Shown here piece by piece: positions 1-13,611 of a stretch of DNA of 64,000 nucleotides; position 1 is the stretch's first letter; each line of letters begins with the position of its first letter. The notes beneath the pieces are model-generated. The model was not told the DNA's origin. It was given only the letters and a program-made list of their open reading frames with translations, and made no database searches. The position numbers and the translations under genes are program-made. This stretch comes from Rutstroemia sp. NJR-2017a BVV2. Lineage: Eukaryota > Ascomycota > Leotiomycetes > Helotiales > Rutstroemiaceae. The DNA lies in the NCBI GenBank assembly GCA_002946415.1, contig NJPS01000079.1, positions 1 through 64,000 on the forward strand, given 5' to 3'.

Positions 1-61
1 GGGGTGGGGGGAGGGGTTGGGGGGGGGGGGGGGTGAGGGGGTGGGGGGGGGGGGGGGGGAA

Positions 62-101
<40 letters not shown>

Positions 102-154
102 GGGAGGGGGGGGTGGGGGGGGGGAGAGGGGGGGGGGGGGGAGGGGGGGAGGGA

Positions 155-187
<33 letters not shown>
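1..187. repeat. G-rich low-complexity tract
   Basis: About 187 bases are almost pure G, broken by occasional A or T. Open frames here encode only Gly/Glu/Arg runs and are not genes. The tract could be a genuine purine or G-quadruplex-forming repeat, or an assembly or base-calling artefact at a contig end. It does not show the TTAGGG unit expected of a filamentous-fungal telomere. Confidence 0.9.
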
Positions 188-190
<3 letters not shown>

Positions 191-1102
191 AATGCTTAAA
201 CATTGGGCATTTCATTTCACTCCTCTCGACCACATGGTTTAGGCCGATTGGTGGGAGTATTCAACGTGGCGCGTGGATCTGGAAAGAGTTTGCTCGATAT
301 GCCTTAGACATCAATCCTCCAATTTACTCCTACATCTTCCATTTCGGTCTTGCTCATACCTCAACTATGACCATTTTCTTCAGCAGACATCATCGTCATT
401 ATCACGAGTACTTCCTTACCCACGCGCATCAACTTCAGAGCTGCGAGGATGAACACGGTGTGCTGTCTCTTTCCGTAAACGCGTAAGGAGACGCTGCGGA
501 GCCGAGTGCTGTTCTGATCCCGCAGCATTGCATTGCATCGGTAGGAGCTTGTGACTTGTTGCATACAATATAATACTGCCATTCTCTCCCCACTTTTTTT
601 TGTCAAAAGTATACTCTCCTTGTCAGCGATACACTGGCGCTCAGTACCCCGAATGAGAATGACTTAAGAACTGGAGGTGCTCTTCACAGATCTACTCATC
701 GTTACTTATCCTAGAAGATTCTCGCCCCCTCCTCCGCGCAGTGACGTTGAACCCCGGAGTAGTAATAATGTAATATAATCGGCGCCGACAGACAGTCCGC
801 GATAAAGAGCATGTGAAAACCAACATCTCATTTGAGTCGAATTCGGGAAAAGATAGATGCTGCTGCGAGTCTGCGACTTAGGTCATGTCATGAAATAAAC
901 AGTATATACCGTTGGAGTCTTTTCCCTTCCAGGCGAGTAGCTCCTTCACGGTATACCATACAAGCTAGTAAACTACAACCGCCAACTACCTACTACGGCA
1001 ACGTATGATGATCCTGTCTGCCTGTCTGCTAGCTGATGGATAGTACTCAGTAGGCTAGGATCAAAGATTGAAGATGCTTGCTAGAAGCTTCTGTAATGAG
1101 AA

Positions 1103-1178
1103 GAGGTGAAGTGAAGTGAAAAGAAGTGAAGTGAAAGAAAGTGAAGTGAAAAGAAGTGAAGTGAAGGTAGAAGTGAAA
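1103..1178. repeat. GAAGTGAAGTGAAAA microsatellite-like repeat
   Basis: Imperfect tandem GAAGTGAAGTGAA units separated by AAA spacers. Open frames across it are low complexity. Confidence 0.8.
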
Positions 1179-1577
1179 GAGGGAAACTGGATAGGGGATA
1201 AAAAGAGTTCACTGACAAGTACTTGAAAACACAATGAATGTTATGGATTCTCACCACTCTTAGATATATCCATAAGTAAAACACTGTCGACGGCGAGTGA
1301 ACACTAATTCACATCGATTACCCAAACCGCAGGGGCCAACTCACCAACCCCCCCTTCCCCTTCTCCTCTCTCCTTTCCCCCTTAATATCACAATCCCCCC
1401 CCCGACTCCCACTCTCCTCCCCTCCCCCTCTTCCAAACCTCAACACCCTACTCATCCCTTCACAACATCCACACATAGTTCAAAAACAACAGCACAACAG
1501 CACAGCACACACACGAGTAAATTTAATTCTATTTCATCTCATCCCAAATTACGTAGAATATGCTCCTACCTAGCCTA

Positions 1578-1607
1578 GCCCAACCCAACCCAACCCAACC
1601 CAACCCC
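1578..1607. repeat. (CCCAA)n microsatellite
   Basis: About five to six tandem CCCAA units. It is not the canonical CCCTAA telomere unit, so I treat it as an interstitial microsatellite. Confidence 0.85.
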
Positions 1608-2958
1608 ATCTTCATCTCTTCGCATCTTCAAAAAAACCAAAAAAAAACAAACAAAAACAAATAAAACCTCCCCTTTCCCAAATCCATTTCGCCTCAAGGC
1701 CTTCCCAACACCATAATGAAAACTGGACACAATACACGACAAGCTAACACATCGCATCGCATCTACATGCTCCCTCGCCGATCGGCTATCTCCTCCGCTG
1801 TTTCGCGGAATGTGGTCTCTGGGGTCTCCATGCTCATCGCTTTCCTTCAATGCAGTGCAAATCGAGCAGCGGAATTTCATCTTCATGTATTGAGAATTCC
1901 GCTCCGTTCCTCTCAGATCCTTTCCTCTCCTTTGCCCTCCTCTCCCATTTTCACCCCTACCCTCCCCTCTCTATCCCGTCCCCTTCCCCCTTCTCTCTAC
2001 CCCTTATCCCTCCCCTTTCTCTCTACCCCCTTCCTATCTCCCTTCCACCCCTCACCCAAAAAAACAAAGCAAAACCAAATCAAGAATAAACCCCAACGCT
2101 AAAATACGACGACGAGTTCTTCTTTGATTGACCAACCCAAAAGACAAACAAACACATGAGAGAGACTGAGAGAGAGAGGAGACAAAACTCAAGACTTGTG
2201 ACAAAGAAAAGACAATAAAAAAAGGGGGGTTCACACAACGAACGACCATGAACATTTGCACCCACCCCCGCTTCCCTTCCTTCCTTCCTCCCATCCTTCC
2301 TCCCAAACACGCAGAGATTAACATATCCCGTACTTTAGCAAGGAAGATCGAAGAAGGGAAACACAACTAACAACCGCAACCATAACGAAACGACAACAAA
2401 TAAAATAAACACCATATCAAAATCGAACTTTTTTTCAAAGTGAAAAATCCCCCCCTTGGGAAATTCCTGCTGCAATAATCATCCTACTTTGTTCTTAAAA
2501 AAAGGTGATGAATTTGATGAAGAGAAAAAATAATAAATCAAATTACCAACTTTATCGGAACAATTGCTAATCCGTTTCTTTTTCCCAACAACCCATCGGA
2601 TAGTCCCATTTCCTTTGCGGCTGCACAATATTTCAAATCCCTCGAAAAAAGAAAAGAAAAATAACCCCTCTTTCTTCTCTACTACCCCCCTGTTTCTCAA
2701 AAATAATTTCCCCCATCTTCTTCAACATTTATGCTCGAAAAAGAGATGGCCGACGCCAGTCTATGAAAAGATAATATTGTGTTCGACCAAATCGCTAAGA
2801 TGTGAATAAACTCCTATACACCAGTTATGCGGTAGACCGATCGAACGCCTGTAAAGTCTTGGAGTAAAATGCGTAACAACAGTTGCCTGCAGTAGCAGTG
2901 AGGAGCTTTGTAAGTTTCATGACTTGTTGTGTAGACAAATAGAATAATCGTGGTTTCA

Positions 2959-5794
2959 TCAGAAAAAGTGTGTGTAGATTTTAGAATTCTCATGAACCTC
3001 CATTTCCTGTGGAGAGTTAGTAAACGACAAAAGGGTGCTTTGTGGGGGAATGAACATACCATTTTGAAGGTATTAAGCTCCTCCTTAATTTGTTGAGCAA
3101 GCATAGGTGTAAGGCGGTTGCAGGTAGCAATCTCACCCCTGCGATCGTACTCTTGGCTTGGCCAAGTATCATGGAATTGTATCCTTGGGCTGAACGTAGC
3201 ATTACGCTTAGCAGAACCCTGAGGTGTCCCAGGAACACTCTTTGAGTCTCCACGGAATCGAAGTGCTGACATGAAGTAGTCCTCTCCACCTAATGTCACT
3301 GAGCCAGTGCGCTTGTGGGCTTGATCATCGCCCGGTGTGCTTGGTGCAGAGGAGTTTGGAGTGTCATTAACGGTAGGTATTTGAGGTAGTGTAAAGTTTG
3401 CTGCCTTTCCATCGGCGGGAAGGATAACGGGCGATGAGTTGCCAGAGCCTGTTCCAGAGCCTATAAGTAATAGATTAGTAAGTATACACACTACCATGTA
3501 TTTTATCCAACTTACGTTTGAGAATACCCTTCTTAACAGCCGCTAAGACTTCGGCACGTTCCCTCTCTCCACCGACAATGCTTCTTCTGTTGCTAGAATT
3601 CTCAGTACTAGCGCTACCCAGACGTTCAGTGACTGCGCTGCTTATCGCAGCAGCATCCAGCGAATTTCTCTCTAATCTTGGATAACCAGTACCGCCAGCA
3701 GTCAAATCATGTGGATTGGCGTTGACGTTAACCTTAACCTTCTCGCGTTCAGCCTCTACCGTAACCATCGACACCTGCGCTTGGCTGGCTTCAGGCACAG
3801 CTGCATCGGCTGCAGGTACACCAATCACGGATTTCGGTCGGAAGAGACCGACTAGCGATCTTGTCGATTTCTTCATGCCCTTCCCCATCTTTCTAATCAT
3901 AACAGACGCAGATGATGCTGTAGAAGAGATAGACAAATTGTCGGTGGAGCCTGTGAAGAAGTTGCCTTGTCCGGAGTAAATGTTTGACCCAATACCAGCA
4001 GCCTCCTGTCGCTGTGCAATTTTGTCTTGCTCCGCTTCACGCTCAAGCTGGTATTTCTCTTTCCTTAATTTCGAGCGATCAAGGGCATCAGGGCCACCTC
4101 GACTGGCTAGATGGTTCTCCGCAGAAGCTTTCCGTAATTCAGCCGCGCTACCAAATGAAAACGCCCTCCTCAACCTCGATGTCTTGCTCTTCTTTCCATC
4201 CTTTTCGTTTAGTGCTGCCAAGTGTTGTGCAGCAGGACTCGTGGCATTTTGGCCGTTCGCGACTTGAGCGTATGTGGCCTTGGTTTGTGTTGGTTGTAAC
4301 GCTGCATTGACAGCTGAAGCGAACGAGTCTTTCGACTTCGTGGGCTCGGAACCCATGGTCACCGGCTTCGACAAAGGAGAAGAATTTGCAACTCGTTTCG
4401 CGGCATCGGTAGAAGAGCCTCTTTGTGGAATATTTACCAGCCGTGGAACATCGTTTTTCGAATTCGCTTGGTCAGCACTTGCAAGAGTATTCGTATTTGC
4501 GACAGGAGAGGAATTGGATGAAGACTGGGCGGGGTTCCCGCTTGCCATCGATACACTTGTTGCTTCTCGCTTGTTAGACTATGAAAAGTTAGCGCCATGT
4601 CGGCATACTGCTACACCAACTTGATTGGTGTAGGATAAATTGCGGTGACGCCGTATGCACGATCAAGTCCCGTGAACCATAAGTGGGGGGAGATTATGGC
4701 CTTGGTACAAAGCGACTTACTGAGTTGGGTCGAGAGTGATTGCTGTGTGTAGAATTTAAGCTATCGGTACTACCATCCCGTCCATGAGAAGTTGCTGGGC
4801 GTACTGTTACGACTGGAGAACTTCGCAGGGGGTGTTGTTCAGGCTGTCGATCGCCACGACCACTAGCGTTACTCACTTGTCGTGATCCTTGTTGAAGAAA
4901 GTCTGTCGGACTAGAGTTGCCGAGTTCGTGTGCATCAATTGTATGTATGCTCCGACGTCTGTATCTCTTTGCCTGTTCAGAAGTCGAATTTCGGTTCAAT
5001 TGCATATCGTCAGCAGTGGCCCTTGGTTGATTTTGAGACTGCGGCATCTGCAGATTGAATGCCTGGGTATTGATAGACTGAGACTGTTGTGTACTAGCGC
5101 CATAGAACTGCATCACATTTGGCATGGCTGAAGGTGAGGATACGGATGGAGTATTTTGTTGGGTGTTTGTCGAGGAACTATTATGACGAATAGCAGGACG
5201 ACGGTATCGGTCGGGCGCAGGTTTTCCAGGCGAGGACATACCCGACGGAGTGTTGCTACCACTAAATGTGATAACCGTGGAATGAGGACGAGGAACTCTG
5301 GTAGCCAGCCTGGCTGTGGATGAGATAGTCGAATCATCTCTGGAGCCGGATTTGTGACCTAGAGATGAGAGATCTGAGGACGAAGAGGAGGATGTAGTGG
5401 AGACGGAGAGAGGAGCTGGATAGCGGGAGCGGTTTGGAGGATTTCCCGAGCCTCCTTGATGAAGTGTTGGGACTATGGGGGCTGATGATGTTCTCTGCTG
5501 TTCTGGCCGGAACTGTGATCCATTCTGCTGGCCTCCCATTGATAACCCCGGAGTATTGTTGAACGCGTATGGCGTAATTGGAGCTATGGAATTGTGACCA
5601 CGATAATTCGATCCTGCCATATTGTTCATGCCATGTACGCCATTTCGTTGTTGCGGACTGGCAGAATACTGATGATGAGAAGCTTGGTTGTGAGAAGGTT
5701 GGAGGATGCCAGAGGCAGAAGAGGGTCGAGTCTGAAGCATCGTAACAGTGGCGGTAGTCGTTTGTTGTGGTAAAGTCTGAACGAGAGCAGCCAT
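2959..5794 (-). CDS. BNI4: BNI4-like bud-neck/PP1-targeting scaffold
   Basis: Exons on the minus strand are 5794-4721, 4578-3516, 3460-3060 and 3006-2959, totalling 2586 nt or 861 residues. Introns carry GTAAGT/GTATGT donors, and GCTAAC or ACTAAC branch sites are visible. The protein is Ser/Pro/Gln/Asn-rich and mostly disordered, with a basic-hydrophobic stretch (SRLRRAFSFGSAAE) near the middle. The diagnostic part is the C-terminus. FSPRIQFHDTW, EYDRRGEIATCNRLTP, QIKEELNTFKM and a terminal EMEVHENSKIYTHFF match the conserved end of yeast Bni4/Afr1. In yeast this end docks the type 1 phosphatase Glc7 at the bud neck to direct chitin synthase III. The last exon encodes only 15 residues and the stop, but it restores the family terminus exactly. 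The position equivalent to the RVxF valine appears to be Ala (RNATF). The family call rests on the C-terminus; the bud-neck role is inferred from yeast. Confidence 0.85.
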
Positions 5795-6607
5795 ACTGTA
5801 ATGCAGGCGACTTCTAGGTAGTTAAGAAGCAAACAGCTATTATGCCATTTACTTTCGCCAAAATGTTTCTCAAGGTCGGATTCAATTGAGGATGGCTCGT
5901 GATGGAATCTCTGGACACGACATCGTAAGTGAATTGAAGGGAGATGAGAGTGAATTTGGAGAGGAAGCAAATGAACGATTCTAATCAAAAAGGATTGTCA
6001 CAAGCGCGTTGGAGGGAGATTTGCATGTACTAGCGCCACGAACCTTTGAGGGAATCCGGAAGTTGTTGTTGTTGTTGTTTCGTAGATGTTGTTTGGGTGG
6101 TGAGGATTGAGAGAAGTGCTAGACAAATGAACAATTATTACTGAGTACGAGCGGGATTTGCTTTTGGTTGATTGATTGAAAAGACTGAAGCCAAGTCGAG
6201 TTAACGGTTGACTTTCGAAATCTTTTTAGGATAGAAAGGTTCGAGCTTCGAATTGAAGAAGGAGGTCGCCCGCGGCCAGAAAATTGGTAGTGGATCGATC
6301 TCTTTCTGTCTCTCGCTTTCTTCGCGTCCAGGCAGAACACACTTTTACCGTGAGCTCTTTTTAAGGTATCCGACAGCCGTTTGAAAATACTATGAACACA
6401 TATAAATGATGAGCTGGTGAACCGTTTGATGATAGAAGTTCTTCCTTCGTTTGTTTATTCGAAAGGAGAGTCGTCTGCGAACCTTTCAAGTCTATCTCGT
6501 ATGTGCTAAAACAATCTCCTCTTTTCGATTCGGGAATCGTCGGTTGTTGCAGGATATCTTGGAAGTGGTTGCGGAGGCGTCAGGGGAGGAATGCAGACAG
6601 GAATGCT

Positions 6608-6628
6608 CCCTCTCTCTCTCTCTCTCTG
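6608..6628. repeat. (CT)n microsatellite
   Basis: An uninterrupted CT dinucleotide run upstream of the BNI4-like gene. CT-rich tracts are common in fungal promoters and leaders. Confidence 0.8.
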
Positions 6629-6788
6629 TTTCTTTTTCGGGGTGAGTGTGGGAGGATTTCAGATTTCAGATTGAGGGGTCTCTGGCTATTTGTGACCCTT
6701 AAACAGGTCTATAGTGAAATAGAAAAGGGAATAGGGAAAAAAGAAGGACAACAAATAGAAAAGCGAAGAAGAAACAAGGAGAATGCTA

Positions 6789-6826
6789 TGAAGACGAAGA
6801 CGAAGATGAAGATGAAGACGATGAAG
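6789..6826. repeat. GAAGAC/GAAGAT microsatellite
   Basis: Tandem GAAGAC and GAAGAT hexamer-like units. The reverse strand reads as a poly-Ser frame, which is not evidence of a gene. Confidence 0.75.
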
Positions 6827-9800
6827 TTCGGATGAAAATGGGGCCCTTGGATATTTTTTTGAAGCTGTGAATGGAATGAAGGATTGGGGGTGAGAAGGGA
6901 ATATTATTTTTCTTGGGAATAGTTTGGGTGCCCCAACACAACACAAGCAAGCACAGCAATTGAGCAGGTCGAATTGGATAGACGTAGACTGGGAGGGATT
7001 GGGAGTTTGGGGGGAAAGTCTGGAAAGTCTGGAAAGTCTGGGTAGGTTCAGAAATGGAGAAATGGAGAAATTGGTGCTTTCGAAAGGGCATTAGAAAGGC
7101 ATTAGAAAGTGCTAAGGTTGTATGAGTGCACATCCACCATGCACATCCACCGCGAAACAGTTTCTCCTTTGGTGATAGCTCAGCATGCTATCGAGGGCGT
7201 TTTGAATAGATCGGGAATAATTTCATAATTTCGAAATTTAATTGATTCAGGGATCTGGCTGAGCATTATCCATCATCTAGGATTGGCATGGGCAATGGGC
7301 ATGGTTGCTTAGGCGCATCGTTTAGGGGTAAAGCGCTTTAGTCCCAGAGCGCTTTAGTCGGCTTCGTACTGTTAGGGACTTTTCATTGCAGAACAGCGCG
7401 GATACGATAGCTACGACTGACTTTGCTCTACTGTATTGTGTGTGTTTGGCCGTGGAGTACACGCATGAACCGTACTATCTGGCATCGTCTTTGTCTAGTG
7501 AGGTTTTAAGGTGTTAAGTTGTGAGTAGAGCTTTTGGACTCATCTACGAAGTGCAACACCTTCGTGGAGTTTCAAGCAGAGGGCGTCTCGATTATGTCAT
7601 TGCCCCCGTCACCTGAATGTCGCCACCGGTAACCTCAGAAATGTTCTCTGTACGAAGCACGAAAGGCCGGAAGGATTTGTGAAAGGGCAAAAGGGTCGTG
7701 CGTGGGCCGCGAGATTGGCTTCGGCAGGCAGGCATCAGGTACAGGTACAGGCGCAGAAGGCCGTGGACCGCCAGGAATGCCTAGAGATGCATCGAAACTC
7801 TATCTAGTAGGGTAAGTTGGAGCGTGTGGGAAGCGTTGGAGCGTTGGATAAAATGGTAGGAGCATTAAACGTTGAAAACGTCTGGGCGTGTACATCGTGG
7901 GCGCGGCCATGGATGGCCATGGGCACTGGCATTGACACCGAACGCAGAGTACAGTACAGTACACAGAGACCGATCAAATCTATCGTCATTAATATCAATA
8001 TCATCATATCATCATACCATCATCATCATCTCCTCATCGTAAGTTAGAAGCAGCCATAATTGCTTCTGCTCATCCGTACTCCGTAAACCACTGGCACTGG
8101 TGGACACCTTCCAATCTTCCGTATTTCTCCACATTAAATCTAAGAATGTCTCTCATTCTCCGCCGAATCGATGAAAGCAGGAATGTGCAACATCATACGT
8201 TCGCACAATTCATTTATTTTTAGATTCCCCTACAACTCCCATAATAAGGTTATCTCTCCTGCTTCCAAACGTCTTTGGGCGGGAACTCGAGACACCCACC
8301 ACAGTACCATCCAGACAGCGTACACGCCAGACAGTGCGCTCTGCCAGCGACTCTGCCAGCGACTTCTTCTTTTTGCATTGAGCGAAAAAGACGTGCGTGA
8401 TAGGATTCGGTACTGTCGGAATGGCGGCTCAGTTGGAATTTCTATACTAAAGTATATTGGGCGAGCGTTTACAATACGATTCTCTCCACCACCTTTCCAA
8501 TCCTCACCTCGCCCTCACCCACCTATAGCCAGAAGTGCCAAGGGGAGGTTTTGTTGGATTGGACAAGGTTGTTCGGACTGCAATTCGTCCTCCGATGAAT
8601 TCAACCCCACGTTTTCTGACGAGCCTCCCTCCTCAAAAGAACACGCAGTCGTCATTCGGGTTACGAGAGGAGACCATCCGATTGAAGTTCGCATCAATAG
8701 CTTCATTGCCCGTACATTGTGCAACGCTGCCACCCGGGATATTTGGCCGCAATATACACCAAATGCAAGATCATTTGCAAAGGGTCGTCGGGTTTGCACG
8801 CCCTCATTGGAGAAGCCTTCATCTATCCCAAACCTCTGAATTATGCTGCTTCCATGGAGAATTTGCTGTCAAGTCCAGGTCCCTCCCTGCCTTGCATACC
8901 CCATCCAATGCCTTAAAGTAGTCGGATGCAGATTCAGCCAGCCTGGATGGCTTTTCCATTTCCCTCCACCGATGTCTGGAGATGGGGCCGAAATTGAGGT
9001 GGCCCCGCGCGAGCATAATCAATTCATTTTAAAAACAACGGTAGGTCCATATTGCGAACATGTTGCTCAGTCACGATGATATATGTAGAAGAAATCCCAG
9101 GAGAAGGGCATGTCCCTTTTGGAACGACTGCAACTGACTGCATAGGTACTGTACTTACTTTCAAGCTGCCACTGTGCGAAATACCCAGATATCTTGTGGA
9201 CGTGTGTGAGTAACGAATCGGTACCGAGCAAGAGAGGATTCTGACTTTCAGGTTCCACAATTGCATTGCAGCTTCTTGCATATGGATGACACTGCTTTGA
9301 TCGGTTGGTATCTAGGTAGCTCTCCAAACACGGGATTCTGCACCTCCCTCAACCAACCAGCGTGTGAGTCCCTCAAGCTTTCCACGAACATGATGCTGTG
9401 GAGCTTAGAGTCAGAGGCGGATCAAGGAAAGACACTTTTGCCTTGGGGAGGTTCACATGCAATGCACATGATTCTTACATTTGTACGAAGTGCGAGACAC
9501 GAAGTACGATATCTCTCGCATCTACGACAATGGATACCAATCGATGAAGGCGTGGCATGTTTCCAGCACTCGTACCTACCTACCGTTTTTATCTCCACGC
9601 CAGCGGCGGCTGCTCCATATTCCGCCGGGGTGCTTGATTACTCTTGCATTTTGGCTGTTTCCAGCAAGATGCATATCCTCGGCCCTGGTCCTAGCCTGCT
9701 CTGCATTGACGCCGCTAGCCTGTCACGGACCAATCTAGCAAGCGTGCAGCGCTCCCACCCTGCCCTGCTTTTCCTTCGTACATTTTGACTGCATATCGCG

Positions 9801-11646
9801 AGATTCGCACGGGAGCAAGTCGGAAAGCAAGAAGCCTTTGTTTATTGTTCATTTTCACCGCTCAATCACAGCGTGCCATGGTATGCATTCTTGGTGCTGC
9901 ATCAACCTCTCAAGGTGTCGTATTAGATAATCGCGACAGCCCTGCCGACGAGTCTGATTGGTAGCCTCATTGATTGTTTACGTCCATAGAGGGTTAGGAT
10001 AAGTTACATGCCCTTTGACCAACTGGGATACTCGCGATGCGATATTGTGGTCTTTTCTCGTATACATACTCTGGCTCGAGGTGGTGTTTATCGGAGGGAA
10101 GGTTCCATTGAGTCAGCATTTGATTACTTACCTCGATGCGCATTGGATGGGGTGGATATGAGAGGAGCAAATACTCCTTTTTCAGTGTCGCAATCACAAT
10201 CCCGAAGACACGGTCCAAGAATCGAGAAGCTTTGCGCTGCATTATTCTTGTGTCGAATATCGAGATTCCACAGCGAAAAAACCCAGTGGGAAAATCAAAA
10301 CTCCATCAGCGTTATCAAGCCTCTCTACTCGTACAAGGATTTGATCTTCGAGCCGTTCAAGGATCATCCCATATTGCTGATTAACACCGGCCGCTTTCCT
10401 CTTTTTCCCCCGTCGCTGTTTCGTTCTCTTCGTCCACACTTTTTCTAGAACGATGCAAGGACGACCCTTTGACTTTTTCGTCGTGAATTGTGTATGTATC
10501 TGAAACAACCCAATCGACGACGGACGGATGCCAGCTAGGAAGATCAACAGAGAAACTTCCGCGTATCGATTCTGCAAATCTTCTTATTTTATCTTGAGTG
10601 TACCAAGTACGGGAATATTCGTTCGTTTTCTTGTTTTCCCGGTTTGTATATCTGCTATATTATACTTTGGAAGCATGGACCTCGCTCGTAAATCTAATTG
10701 GGAAATCATAAATTCATAACCTCATCGCCATCACCACCACTGTCATCAACAATGATATATCGTACGATATATACATTCTCCTCGACTTTAGAATCTTCCA
10801 GCAGGTATGGCCAAGACATTACAGACCTCAACATCTATCTACTTATTCCCTTAACTTATCTTACCTACCTGCTATCTATATATAAAATCAGTTGGGGACA
10901 CATCATATACATATATATGTTTGGATCTACCTCACACTATAGTTACTAACCAACTACTGCACTGCATGATTACATACAGTATATACAGTTCAGTAACTTA
11001 CTTCCACGCGTCCTTCTTGTTTACTGTACTTGGGGACTTAGAGTCTTGGAGAAAGCTGTTCGGCTCTCACTAGTCACTGACGCAATTCAAGTTTAACTAA
11101 CCCAAACTCTCTCCTCTCTCTGTAACTTAACCTTACTATGAAGTTTGAACGTTTCACCCCGCCCTCATCTCTCTATCCCATGCTTTTCCTCTTCCTAGCT
11201 GCTCTCTACGCAAGTCTGCTATTTACTTCTGCACTCTACCCCCCCTCCAACGCACCTCATGATATAATACGAAGTACAATCCCATGCAACGCCATGTGAT
11301 GTGACAACAGATAGACTTATTCCACAAACGATACTTACTTACAGTCCCCGCCCGGGGATATGGTTCACTTTTGGTGAAGTTCATCCGTTTTTGACCGACT
11401 GACCGACAGCTTGTGTGCAGATAAGGAAAGACAAGATGATAAGGAAAGACAATGCTGCGAACTCGAGCTCTGCCCCTTTGGGCTCTCCGCTTAGGGTTGG
11501 TTGGTTAATTGGTTAGATGGATGGATGGGCAGATGGATGGGTAGATACTGCATATCATAGCATGGTATAGATAACTAGATAGATTCTCGGCGCACAATTT
11601 CTGTTCTGTATGTACAGTACAAGCACGCACATACGCACGCAAAATC

Positions 11647-11676
11647 CCCATCCCATCCCATCCCATCCCATCCCAT
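11647..11676. repeat. (CCCAT)n microsatellite
   Basis: Six tandem CCCAT units within the gene-poor region, with related ATCT/ATCC tetranucleotide tracts nearby at about 11740-11760. Confidence 0.85.
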
Positions 11677-12833
11677 TGCAACTCGCCAGAGAGAGAAAAT
11701 ACTTAGATATACGAATTCCCGTAGTATCCTAGCAAGTTATATCTATCTATCCATCCATCCAGATACTATTTCGACGATCCCTCTTTTTCTGCAGGGCGAC
11801 TGACGAATCAGAGTCCCGAATTTGCAGGGTTGCGAGATCTGCCATCCTGGTTACATTAGTAGATATAGATTGACAGGCTCTGTTGGTGCAGGAGAGAAAG
11901 AGCTTTCTCGTATTGCGACTGAGTGGAGTGCGGTATGGTGGTGCGTGAGTATGGGTAATGTGAGTTGAGATGAACCGTTTTTTCTTTTTGGGTGGGTTGT
12001 TGGGTGTTGATGGAGGTGGAGTAGATAGGGAGGTTGCTTAGCTCTTGAGGATAGAATACAACGAGATGGGGAGATGTTATTCTCGTTGTCCTTTACTATC
12101 CCCTCGATTGACGTTGCGCTTTCTTGCATTTATCCCCAGCCACTCTTCACCATCCAAAAGCCATGAAATCTCACCCGCATATCGGCGCACCCTTTCCTCT
12201 AAAGCAAACTAGTTCTACTGTGCCGCGCTTGCCCTACCCTACCCTGCAAATCCCCCATCTTTCTCTTATCAATTTTCATTCTCCCTTGCTCGCTGCCGAT
12301 CAAACGCACAAATTAATCCATCCACCTGTTTGTTGAGGTTCAGGACCTTTAATCATAGATCTTCTACCTTATAAGTTGCAATTACCCTTGAATTGAGTTA
12401 ACTTACTTCCACAGTAATATATAAACCTTGGCACGAAGTAGATAAGTTAAGCTATTCGGATATCATATACACAATGATCGCAGCAGGGTACAGACAGATA
12501 TCTGTCTATTCGCAAGCTTTACCAATCCATTCAGCCACGAGAACCCTACCCCACCCCACCCAGTGAATATATCCGTGCCGTCGGAGAAGAGCATACAAGC
12601 GGTAAAGTGCGGATGGACGTACTTACATGCAGAAAGAGAGAAAAGTAAAATAAATGAAGGGACAGAAAGATCGGTGGGTTGAGGCAAATCGCACAAAGGT
12701 AAAATGGAAAATAGGCTGGATCAGAATAGATCCCCCGCTCAGGGATAGCTAGGTGCGTGGGTGTGCATGGAATGGAATATCTTTATACCGGGACTTATAT
12801 CTTTTTGGAGGGGCCTAAGAGGTGTCGCTTCGA

Positions 12834-12857
12834 ATCTCATCTCATCTCATCTCATCT
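12834..12857. repeat. (CTCAT)n microsatellite
   Basis: Four to five tandem CTCAT units, followed about 40 bp later by a GATG tetranucleotide tract (about 12890-12910). Confidence 0.8.
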
Positions 12858-13611
12858 GCGATCTCCCGTCCGACGGGATGGGATGAATAGATGGATGGAT
12901 GGATGGGTGGTGGCGTTTGGATGTTTGGATCGCTAGGTATATAATAGATGGATGGATATAATATCTCGGGAGTGTGGCTGGGTTGATAATTATCGGATGA
13001 GAGGTGAGTTGATGGATGTATATATATAAGTACGTATCTATTTTTGCTTGGGAGAATTTTTGCTGACACTGGATATTATATAGATATGCATGCGGGCGTA
13101 TAATATTATATGGTTATCGTTTTTCAATCTCATATCTGCGTCACTGTTGTGGGATAGAGACGAGACTTGAGATTTCTATTATCGTCCGTTGTCTGCTAGC
13201 TTTTATCTAGTTTTTGAGAAGAGAACAATTCACTGAAGTTTTAGGTGAAGAGAAAGTATTTCTCGGTGGAGTTGGGGTTGGATGGTTTCTCTCCAGTCTA
13301 GCTTGTTCACTTCACCTCAATATTGCTCTTCTTTATTTCTAAGGGCATTCTTTCGGAAGAAGAAGAAGGATTGTATGTATATGTTACTTTCTTTCGACTG
13401 GGGCATATCTATAATTTGGAAGCAATTGTCGCAATCGCCGGCTGATGGGGGATCTTTGTGAAGGGGGAAGAGGATGCATTTTTGCTGGTTGCAGTATTGG
13501 CGGAGAAAGTAGTTGAGTTTTATGCGTGCGTGGGGGATGGAAAGAAGAGGGAGGGAGTGTGGTTGAGAGGGAGGGGTAGGTGTTTGATGAGAGGAATTAG
13601 AGGAAGAAGAG

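Larger units (their letters stand above)
188..2958. other. Intergenic region downstream of the BNI4-like gene
   Basis: I see no supportable gene here. The plus strand from about 1320 to 2100 is pyrimidine-rich, which yields long Pro/Ser/Leu-rich false frames. It holds microsatellites (listed separately), homopolymer runs and the presumed 3' untranslated region of the minus-strand gene that ends at 2959. Confidence 0.6.

Noticed and set aside
1578..1607. CCCAA repeat as telomeric sequence
   Set aside because: The unit differs from the CCCTAA fungal repeat, and genes lie on its one characterised side.
1297..2102. Pro/Ser-rich plus-strand frames
   Set aside because: They arise from pyrimidine-rich low-complexity DNA, with no conserved motif.
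8171..8839. 222-codon plus-strand open frame in the gene-poor region
   Set aside because: Composition is not family-like, overlapping frames on both strands are equally open, and there are no domain or splice partners.
9994..10577. Overlapping frames on both strands at 10 kb
   Set aside because: They are mutually contradictory, show no conserved motif, and splice signals do not connect them.
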